In this document: in pieces, positions 1-7,900 of the stretch | How the letters are laid out: each line of letters begins with the position of its first letter | Numbering within the stretch: position 1 is the first letter of the stretch | Position numbers and translations under genes: made by a program | Notes under the pieces: model-generated | What the model was told of the DNA's origin: nothing | What the model saw: the letters and a program-made list of their open reading frames with translations, nothing else | The model's database searches: none | Assembly (NCBI GenBank): GCA_034437615.1 | Contig: DAOTTW010000079.1 | Coordinates: forward strand, 1 to 12,682 | Length of the DNA stretch: 12,682 bases | Source of the DNA: DAOTTW01 sp034437615 | Lineage (GTDB): Bacteria > Chloroflexota > Anaerolineae > Aggregatilineales > Phototrophicaceae | Reading direction: 5' to 3'

Positions 1-48
1 CCAACCGCCGCTACGCGGCTAGGAGAGGGGGAAGCAAGCCGTTTTAAG

Positions 49-86
49 CCCCTCTCCCAGTGCCAAAGGCACGTTCGGGAGAGGGG
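49..86. repeat. Bipartite palindrome (CCCCTCTCCC ... GGGAGAGGGG)
   Basis: A perfect 10-bp outer stem pairs 49-58 (CCCCTCTCCC) with 77-86 (GGGAGAGGGG). An inner 5-bp stem pairs GTGCC (60-64) with GGCAC (68-72) around an AAA loop. A second GGAGAGGGG lies upstream at 22-30 and could pair with 49-57 instead, giving two mutually exclusive hairpins. The sequence continues into GTTTGGGGTGAGGGC, the usual right-hand flank of this kind of dispersed intergenic repeat. It could act as a transcription end or mRNA-stability element, but there is no T-tract to support an intrinsic terminator. Confidence 0.7.
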
Positions 87-117
87 TTTGGGGTGAGGGC
101 TGAGTAGTTACGCCGCC

Positions 118-161
118 CCGGACGCCAAGAATGGCGTCCCTACGGTTCACAACGGCTGTGT
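118..161. repeat. 44-bp intergenic repeat, copy 1 (GGACGCCA palindrome)
   Basis: The repeat contains GGACGCCA (120-127), a four-base AGAA loop, and TGGCGTCC (132-139), a perfect 8-bp inverted repeat. It is followed by CTACGGTTCACAACGGCTGTG. It matches the second copy at 234-277 in 42 of 44 positions, differing only at 131 (A/G, in the loop) and 145 (G/A). Conservation of both the palindrome and its 3' flank shows that the unit is larger than the hairpin alone. Confidence 0.85.
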
Positions 162-233
162 GCTGAGGTCTATTGACTACACGAATCTTCTGGTTGTAAA
201 CGGCTTTTCACGCATTTTGAACGGCCTGCCGCA

Positions 234-277
234 CCGGACGCCAAGAGTGGCGTCCCTACGATTCACAACGGCTGTGT
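234..277. repeat. 44-bp intergenic repeat, copy 2 (GGACGCCA palindrome)
   Basis: This is the second copy of the 118-161 repeat, 116 bp downstream, with 42/44 identity and an intact 8-bp stem (236-243 with 248-255) around an AGAG loop. At its right end it runs directly into GTAGGGACGC (276-285), which is the reverse complement of its own GCGTCCCTAC (250-259). This gives a second, overlapping 10-bp inverted repeat with a 16-base loop. The following GGCTTGCTGCCTCC looks like a decayed palindrome from an adjoining inverted unit. Confidence 0.85.
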
Positions 278-305
278 AGGGACGCGGCTTGCTGCCTCCG
301 CCACG

Positions 306-325
306 AAAAAACGCACGACCGCGCT
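306..325 (-). terminator. Weak candidate intrinsic terminator downstream of the larA-like gene
   Basis: Read on the minus strand, a short stem (AGCGC pairing with GCGTT, five pairs including one G-T, six-base loop) runs directly into a T-tract of six (306-311). It lies about 23 bases past the TAG stop of the larA-like gene, a sensible place for termination. The stem is short and uses part of the T-run, so this is a weak prediction. Confidence 0.3.
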
Positions 326-347
326 ATTGTGTGCTGCCGCCTTGAGC

Positions 348-1616
348 CTAGCCCAACACCGGAATCGTGTTATTCGCGGACGGCATAGAGCCAACCCGCG
401 CATCCTCCGGCAAATTCGCCAGCACCTTATCCAGCGCCGTCTGCAAATCCGGCATCGGGTGCAGCAGCAATTGCCGCACAAACGCATCCGGCATCTCGCT
501 AATCAGCATGGTGTGGCGCACGGACGTATCACGCGAAAGCTGAAACGCCTTATGTGGCCCCACACGGAAGCCTTCGCGCTCAAAATGCGTGAATACGTCG
601 TCATGGCTGCGCTTAGCACCGTCCGTAATCCAGCTTTCATACGATTTGCTGCCAGTCCCTTCCGGGCAGGCCGCACACCAGATCATCGCGCCGCCCTCAC
701 GCACCACCGGCGACGCATGGCCGAGCGCCTTCTGTGCCTGATAAATGTTGATGTCCTTCGGGTGGCCACCAGGCGAGACGATCATCAGATCAAAGGGCTG
801 CTGACCCACTGGCACGCTGTATATCTCGTTGACACGCGGCAGGGCACGTCGCATCACCGCTTCTGGCTCACCGAAGAGCACATCCACGATGTCTTTCTTG
901 CCGTTCAGCAGCGCGTTCAGCGCCAGATGCACCCCGATCATGCGGCCAATCTCTTCGACATCCACCCGCGCCGGGTTCTCATCATACAGGCCCATACGCG
1001 CTGTCGGCTGCATCATCATAGCGTGGTTGGCGTTGATCGTCGTATCGCCCGCCAGCCCGATTGCCGCGCTCTTCACGCCACCCGAATAGCCCATGAACTG
1101 ATGCGGCTCGATATTGCCGACGACGATGCGTAAATCCGCCTGCATGTACTCGCGGTTGATCTCGACAGGCGTGCCCGCCTGCGTGCGGCCTAGATGCTGC
1201 AAACGGTCCAGGTCACGGGCATCATGGCAGATCACGTTATAGCGCTCGATCAAACGCTGCGGCAAAATCAGCGGGTATTCCTGCGGCGGCATCACCGGAT
1301 GCGTGCCGGTGGCGATGACCAGCGTTATATCAGCAGGCGCGATGCCGAGCGATTCTAGCCTGTTCAGCAGCGGCGGCAAAAGCTGCGCATGAGGCACCAG
1401 CCGCGTCTTGTCGTTGATGGCGATGGCCACCGTGCGCACACCGCTGAAATGCATCAACGACACGTCCCCGAACGGGTTTTCCAGCGCACTCTGCACGCGC
1501 TCAACGGGGTTTTTGGCGGCACGCGCTTCGTTCGGCTGGATCGTGTGCAGCGTATACGCATCCGGTAAGGTCGCGCTGAGGTGTTTTCTTCCGTATGGAA
1601 CCTGTAGTTGCGTCAT
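348..1616 (-). CDS. larA: LarA-family nickel-pincer racemase/epimerase (DUF2088)
   Basis: The 422-residue product has the usual length for the LarA (nickel-dependent lactate racemase) family, which inverts 2-hydroxyacids using a nickel pincer nucleotide (NPN) bound covalently to a lysine. The family signatures are visible: DxTR at D69-R72; GTH with H106; EPH-x2-MGYSGGVKS with H172 and cofactor lysine K182; NH with H198; and KD-x3-YQ-x2-K at 287-296. These sit at a constant offset of two from the residues known in Lactobacillus plantarum LarA (D72, R75, H108, H174, K184, H200, Y294, Q295, K298), so the protein should be catalytically competent. The ATG at 1614-1616 gives the expected N-terminus but has no convincing ribosome binding site. 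No larB, larC or larE genes for NPN synthesis are in the window, so the cofactor must come from elsewhere. Many homologues act on other 2-hydroxyacids, so the substrate is not assured. It is predicted to be cytoplasmic. Confidence 0.9.
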   Translation of the reverse strand: MTQLQVPYGRKHLSATLPDAYTLHTIQPNEARAAKNPVERVQSALENPFGDVSLMHFSGVRTVAIAINDKTRLVPHAQLLPPLLNRLESLGIAPADITLVIATGTHPVMPPQEYPLILPQRLIERYNVICHDARDLDRLQHLGRTQAGTPVEINREYMQADLRIVVGNIEPHQFMGYSGGVKSAAIGLAGDTTINANHAMMMQPTARMGLYDENPARVDVEEIGRMIGVHLALNALLNGKKDIVDVLFGEPEAVMRRALPRVNEIYSVPVGQQPFDLMIVSPGGHPKDINIYQAQKALGHASPVVREGGAMIWCAACPEGTGSKSYESWITDGAKRSHDDVFTHFEREGFRVGPHKAFQLSRDTSVRHTMLISEMPDAFVRQLLLHPMPDLQTALDKVLANLPEDARVGSMPSANNTIPVLG

Positions 1617-1630
1617 GAGGCGGCTTCGCT

Positions 1631-1663
1631 TCTATACTTTGTCTCTATCAGCTTAAGGGTCAA
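1631..1663 (-). promoter_or_regulatory. Tentative promoter elements for the larA-like gene
   Basis: On the minus strand there is a good -35-like TTGACC (1663-1658) and a -10-like TATAGA (1636-1631), but the 21-base gap between them is too long for a standard promoter. The better-spaced hexamers (AAAGTA or AAGTAT) are poor matches. If TATAGA is used, the leader would be under ten bases, fitting the lack of a ribosome binding site. This is a guess from motif matching only. Confidence 0.22.
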
Positions 1664-1818
1664 GCTGTCAGCCAGATTAAAACATGTCGCACGCCGAATA
1701 AAGGCACAATTCGCCGTACATGGCGCTGCTGTTCTTCCTATTACAAGGATAAAACCACGAAATTTAAACACTTATGGTCCATATTCCGTACTTTGGTCAT
1801 GAGGCTCGCTTAGAGATG

Positions 1819-1827
1819 TGCTAGAAT
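1819..1827 (+). promoter_or_regulatory. Candidate extended -10 promoter for the giant gene
   Basis: TG-C-TAGAAT fits an extended -10 element: TG at 1819-1820, one base, then TAGAAT at 1822-1827, five of six matching TATAAT. No good -35 lies 16-18 bases upstream. TTGGTC at 1793-1798 is 23 bases away and too far. Extended -10 promoters often need no -35. The predicted start near 1834 would give a leader of about 47 bases. Confidence 0.4.
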
Positions 1828-1868
1828 ATGCCCTGTTTAAAATCGGATTCCCTTAGAAATCCACAGAC

Positions 1869-1872
1869 AGGA
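1869..1872 (+). promoter_or_regulatory. Ribosome binding site of the giant gene
   Basis: AGGA lies eight bases before the ATG at 1881, within a purine-rich CAGGACAA context. An in-frame TAG at 1854-1856 closes the frame upstream, and no other start codon lies between it and 1881, so the start of the giant gene is well fixed. Confidence 0.6.
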
Positions 1873-1880
1873 CAATCTCT

Positions 1881-1958
1881 ATGCGAGAGCAACATCGCAT
1901 CGTTATTTTCGCAATAGTCACGCTCATTTTCGTGGGCGCTGTAGCGCTTGTTTCATCA
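1881..1958 (+). other. N-terminal signal peptide or membrane anchor of the giant protein
   Basis: Residues 1-26 have a short charged start (MREQHR), a hydrophobic stretch at about 7-24 (IVIFAIVTLIFVGAVALV), and then SSQPP. This fits Sec-dependent export. A VSS-Q site would suit signal peptidase I, but the core could equally remain as a membrane anchor. There is no lipobox cysteine. A short Gly/Pro run (GPPGPGGP, residues 33-40) follows as a flexible spacer. Confidence 0.75.
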
Positions 1959-4900
1959 CAACCCCCGTCGCCCTCCGGCCCACCAGGACCCGGCGGCCCC
2001 ATCGACCCACGCACACAATGCCCGCTGCTTGTGGATGAGGCGCTCTCACAGGTCGGTGATTTTTGCACGGGCTTAGGCCGCAACACCGCCTGTTATGGCT
2101 ATGTCGATGTCGAGGCGGATTTCAATGTGCCCGCCGAACCAGAGCGCTTTGACGACATCGGGGATATATCCGACCTGATCGAAATTGACAGGCTGCGCAC
2201 CTCTCCGCTCGACCTTATCCTCAATGAATGGGGCATCGGCGTGCTGAACGTGCAGGCCAACGTGCCCAATTCGCTGCCCGGTCAGGCGGTGAAATTCCTG
2301 CTCTTTGGTGATGCACAGTTCGAAGACGGCGCAGACCCCGCCCGCAGCATCCCCGAAGGCCCGATTTTAGAGGTCATGACCACCGCCAACGTGACGCTAC
2401 GTGGTGCGCCGCGTGCCGATGCCAACGTCGTCGCGAATTTCCCGGCAGGCACCATCATGCAAGCGGATGCGCTGGGGCCAGATGGCGATTTTGTGCGCGT
2501 CGGCCTGCCTGCCGAAAACGATACAGGGGGTTGGGTGCCGCTCTCGCAGGTGATGTCTACGGGCGACCTGACGACACTGGCGACCATCGAGCGCAATCAG
2601 TTCAACCGGATGCAGGCTTTCTACTTCTCGACGGGCATCGGCACGCCCACCTGTCAAGAAGCGCCCGATACGCTTTTCGTACAGGGGCCAGAGCGCGTCA
2701 CGGTGGATATTCAGCCCAACGGCGCAAATGTGCGTATTTCATCGGCCATTGTGCTGCGCATCGTGCCGCCCGGCGATATTATGCAGCTTATCGTCCTGTC
2801 TGATACAGCCATTCTCTATCCCGACGAAGCGCGTGAATTTGTCGTGCGAGCAGGCGAAACGTCCTTCATCTGCCTCTCTCTACCGCAAGACCTGGGCACC
2901 GTCCGCGATGGTCTTGATGATGACCGCACCGCAGGTATCAGCGAAGAAGGCATCGCCTGCGAATGGTCACGCCCACGCGCACTGACACCCGCAGAACTCG
3001 CGCCGCTTTCCTTTCTGTACGACCCAGATATTCAAGACGCCTACAACTATCCGCTGATCCCCTTCCCCGGCTTCGACCCCGACGAGATTGAGGTCGTCAC
3101 ACCGGAGCCAGAGACAGCAGATACAGGCGTAATCTTCGTCCTGCCACCTTCCGACACCGCCAGCCCTACCGCTACGGTGCAAACGCCGGACCCAGGCGAT
3201 CCAGGTGACCCTGAAGACCCAGACGACCCAGACGACCCAGACGACCCAGACGACCCAGGCGACCCTGACCCGCCACCGCCCGACCCTACGCTGCCGCCCG
3301 ACCCTACGCTGCCGCCCGACCCCACAGTGGACATTGCAGTTACCAAGATAGCGGATGTCGACGGCGCGTTCGTCGGTGATACGATTACTTTCACCGTCAC
3401 GGCCACCAACAACGGCCCCAGCACAGCCACCAACCTGACTATCATCGACCCGCTGCCGCCCTTGTACACGTTCAGCAGCAGCACAGCCTCACAGGGCAGT
3501 TATGACAACATTACGGGCTTCTGGACCGTCGGCACGCTGAACCCCGCTGCATCGGCCACGCTGACGCTGGTCGTCAGCACCAATGGGCTGCCGGAGGGCC
3601 TGACCTACTCGAATCTGGCCAGCCTCAGCAGCGTCGATCAGGTGGATAGCAACAGCACCAATAACGACGGTGAGGTTGAGCTTATCGCCTGCGTAGCCGT
3701 CCCCGACCCCATCCCACCGAGCGATACAACCGCCTTCGTGAGCGCTGTAGCATCGGCACAATCGCTGGATTGCTACCCGACGCCGCCCCCTATCAACCTG
3801 TCAACCAGCACCTACGACTTCACGGTAGACAGCAGCTTTACAGAGGGCAGCAACGCGCTACCGGACATCCTGCGAACCCTGATTATCAACGGCAACAACG
3901 CCATACTGGATCGCTCCGCCACACAGGATTTCCGCTTCTTTTATGTTAGCCCTACAGGAAACCTGACGCTGAACGACATGACCCTACAGAACGGCGCCGC
4001 GTCCGATACGTCTGAACCCCTGGGGCAATTCGGCGGCGCTGTGCTGGTGGATGGCGGCGCGCTGAGCACCAACAACGTGACCTTCAACAGCAATACAGCG
4101 GTTGATGGCGCGGCGGTCTATATGGCCAGCACCTTCAATGCGGACCAGACCACATTCACGAATAACAGCGCCAGCATAAACGGCGGCGCACTCTACATCA
4201 GCGCAGGCGACGCCAACATCACGCGCAGCGCCTTCGTCAACAATTCAGCAGGCTCCGGCGGGGCCATCGAAAACCGTAACGGCACGCTGACCGTCACCAA
4301 CGCCACCTTTAACGCCAACAGCGCCACCGCCTCCGAAAACGATGAAGGCGGTGCCATCCGTAACCAGGGCACGCTCAACGTCAATTTCGCCACCTTCGAG
4401 GACAACACAGGCTCATCAGGTGCGGCTGTTTACAACGAAGGCGGCAGTGTCGGCATCAAAAACAGCATCCTCGCGGATAGCTGCTCAAACCCATTCGGCG
4501 GCACCTACAGCGCACTCGGCAGCACCTACACAAATGACAGTTCTTGCAGCAGCATCGACGCCGACTTCATTCAGGTCACGGACGCACAGCTTGCGCTACG
4601 GGCCTTTGACGCCGCCGATAACGTCTTTATCCCACAAGATACCAGCGTCGTGCTGGATGCCGTCACAGATTGCACGACGGTTACCGGGGTCGCGGTCACC
4701 GAGGACCAACGCGGCGACGCCCGCCCCACCGACAGCGATAATAACGGCACGCCCCTGTGTGAGCCGGGCGCGGTTGAGGTGCCCCCGGTAGCGGTGGGGA
4801 CCTGTAGCGCGTTCACGTCGCCCTATAGCGTTGCCGATGGCGATATTACCGATCTGGAATTCGCCATCGAGTGTGCGAATCTGGTTGCAGGTACGGATAC

Positions 4901-7900
4901 ACTGATCCTCGGCCCGACCAATTACGAATACTTCGTCGGCTACACGGGCAACCCAGCGAATGCGCTGCCAGTCGTTACCTCGGACATCATCCTACAAGGT
5001 GATACATCTGGCTCGTCTATCTCGGTGAATACAGACACAGGCGACGCCATCCGCATTATCCGTATTGCGCCCAGCGCTAGCCTGACCACGACCGATGTCA
5101 CCTTCAGCAGTGGTCGCGCCAGCGATGGCGACGGTGGCGGCAACATCCGCGTTGCAGGCGCACTGACCATGACACGCGGCGGCCTTTCCAGTGGCAATGC
5201 AAACACCAACGGCGGTAACCTGTACATCGCACCGGGCGCAACCGTCAGCCTGAACGACCTTGAAATCAATAGCGGTAGCGTGAGCGGCTTCGGTGGCCCC
5301 GGCTTCGGTGGCAACGTCTACAACGAGTCCACAGCAGGCGTCACGTTCAACAATGTACGATTAATCTTTGGCTTCGCGGTCGTCGGTGGTGGCATCTACA
5401 ACACAGGTGACATCACCGTGACGGATAGCGCCTTCAGCGATAACCGATCCGTCAACGCAGGTGGTGGCGAAGGCGGTGCTGTTTATAACCTCGGCAACTT
5501 CGACGTAGCGACCACGACATTTACCGACAACACAGCCACACTTAGCGGCGGTGCCATCAGCCACAACGGGTCCGGCCTGACGATTGCAGATGCCGCGTTC
5601 GTCAGCAACGCTAGCTCACAACAGGGGGCGGCGCTGAACCTCGTAGGCGGCAGCGCCAGCATCCAGCGCAGCCTGTTCGACAGCAACTTCGCGACGGGTG
5701 CAGGTGGCGCGATCCACATGACGATTAACGGCGTGGAGATCACGAACAGCACCATCACGAATAACAACAGCACCACCGGAGCGGGGGCCATCAGCGGCAC
5801 CAACGCAGGCGGCGACCTGAATTTCGTCACGGTCTACGATAACACAGGTGCGACGGGCAGCTTCGATGGCGACAGCGACACCTTCTTCAGCACTTTCGGC
5901 AGCATCTTAGCCGCACCAAACGCCAGCGAACCCATTTGCGGGGCGGGTTTTAGCGGCATCGGCAGCAGCAGCGGCTATAACATCGTCACGGATACCTCTT
6001 GCGGCATCGGCAGCGACACCACCAGCCAGGAAGATGTCACGCTGGCTGCGTTGGCCCTGCTGCCACTAGCCGACAACGGCGGCTTCTCGCAGACCATCGC
6101 GTTGGGTACAGGCAGCATCGCACGCGATTTCGTGCCGGATGCGGTTTGTAACATCACAGTAGACCAACGCAGCGAACCCCGCCCCATCAATGGCGATGCG
6201 ACAGCAGGTGTCGATTGCGATGCAGGCGCGTTTGAAGCACCGCCATCTGCTTTTGTCTGTCCTGTCTCGCCCTTTAACGTGACAATACCCGACGATGCAG
6301 CCGACCAGCTAGACCTGCACATCCGTTGCGCCAACGACACGCCCAGCACAACAGATACCATCAACCTGACCAACGGCGTGGATGGCTACTTCCCGACCTA
6401 TGACGCGGTTAACGATCTGGCGGGTCAGAACGGCTTCACGCCCGTTACCAGCCCGATCATCATCAACGGCAACGGCGCGACCATCGCCTATGACACCGAT
6501 GCCTTTGAACGCTACCGTGCTTTTGCACTCGATACAGGTGGCGACCTGACGCTGAATGACCTGATCCTCGATGAATTCGAGAATGCGGACCCCGGCGGCG
6601 CAATCCATGTGGCGGCTGGGAACCTAGCGCTCAACGGCGTCACGGTCAGCAACAGCGATTCCGATGGCACAGGCGGCGGCGTCTTTGCGAATTCCGGCAC
6701 GACCCTGACCATCACGGATAGCACCTTCATCAACAACACGGGTAGCTCCGGCGGTGGCCTGACATCCTTCAACAGCCTGACCGTTGAGCGCAGCCTGTTC
6801 ACGGGCAATCGTGGCACGAACGACTACGGCGCGATTCATGTCAGTGGCGATAGCAGCATCACCAACAGCACCTTCTCGGCAAATTCGGCCTTCAGGTTTG
6901 GCGGTGCCATCGGCTACCCAGCGACCAGCGGCAGCAACACGCTGAACTTCGTGACCTTTGTGGATAACACGACGGACAATGGCACAGCCCAGACGCTTTT
7001 CGGCAACGTCGCCGTAGACCTCGCCAGCAACATCTTCAGTGGCGCATCACTACATTGCGATTTCGTCGGTCTGATACAAGGCAACTCGCTGGGCTATAAC
7101 ATCTCCGATGATACGGTCAACAGTTGCGACCTGGACGAACCAACGGATCAGACTGGCGTCGCAACCGCCACAATCGACCTGCAACCCCTGGCCGACAACG
7201 GCGGCCTGACACAGACGCACGCCCTCGGCACGACCAGCAACGCCCGTGACTTCGTGCCCGCCGCCGACTGCGCCATCAGCGAGGATCAGCGCGCCCTGCC
7301 CCGCCCCGTCGAGGGTGACGGCATCGGCGCAGCCGATTGTGACACGGGCGCAGTCGAGGCGCAGACCAGCAGCGACCCCTGCGCCGCAATCGGCTTCGAT
7401 ACGACGATCAACCAGACCTACACCGTAGCCGCAGGCGACACAGCCGACCTGATCGCAGCCATCGAATGCGCCAACCTGAACGCCAGCACCAACGACACCA
7501 TCCAGCTACCCGCCGGCAGCAGCTACACCTATGCTGTCGCCTATGGCGATGTCGGCAACGGCCCGAACGCCCTGCCCCTGCTCGACAGCCCCATGACCAT
7601 CCAGGGTGACGGCGGCCAGGCGACCATTGACCGCAACACCATCGCCAGTACACCAGAATTCCGCCTGCTAGAGGTCGCATCCGGCGTTACGGCGGTGCTG
7701 GAAAACCTGCGCATCTCCGGCGGCGACATCAGCACCGCCGCCTTCGGCATCGGCGGCAACATCCTTAATGGCGGCAACCTGACCGTGCGCAATAGCATCG
7801 TCAGTGGCGGCAACATTCGCAGCGGCGGCGGCATCGGCAACAACGGCACACTCACACTGGACGCGACCAGCGTGCAGCAGAACAATGCGACGGAGACCGG

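Larger units (their letters stand above)
1..347. other. Non-coding intergenic region rich in dispersed palindromic repeats
   Basis: I see no credible gene here. The stretch holds a CCCCTCTCCC/GGGAGAGGGG hairpin near its left end, two near-identical 44-bp repeats each centred on a perfect 8-bp palindrome, and a further inverted GTAGGGACGC segment. It lies downstream of the leftward larA-like gene. Repeats of this look are typical of intergenic DNA in Chloroflexota and some cyanobacteria; that is recollection, not a search result. The segment between the two 44-bp copies (162-233) shows no structure I can interpret. Confidence 0.75.
1617..1880. other. Divergent intergenic region between larA-like gene and giant surface-protein gene
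   Basis: This 264-bp spacer separates two divergently transcribed genes and is visibly more AT-rich than its flanks, particularly 1741-1800 and 1826-1860. It must hold the start signals for both. Small plus-strand reading frames crossing it have no ribosome binding site or recognisable protein and are discounted. I see no clear operator: the only palindromes are very short, such as ATGG-T-CCAT at 1774-1782. Confidence 0.7.

Noticed and set aside
173..202. TTGACT followed 18 bases later by TAAACG, resembling a plus-strand promoter
   Set aside because: The -10 match is poor, and no gene lies downstream on that strand before the giant gene at 1881.
327..1133. A 268-residue plus-strand ORF opposite the larA-like gene
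   Set aside because: It is antisense to a clear LarA protein with intact catalytic motifs. Its product is Arg/His-rich without recognisable domains.
1608..1802. A 64-residue plus-strand ORF in the divergent intergenic region
   Set aside because: It overlaps the start of the larA-like gene, has no good ribosome binding site and no recognisable similarity. Its end runs into the promoter region of the giant gene.
1977..2000. Collagen-like Gly-Pro run after the signal segment
   Set aside because: GPPGPGGP is only eight residues with no sustained G-x-y triplets, so it is a short spacer and not a collagen domain.
3189..3326. Tandem short repeats considered as a CRISPR-like or regulatory array
   Set aside because: Units are 9 and 18 bp, contiguous without spacers, and code for a Pro/Asp linker in frame.
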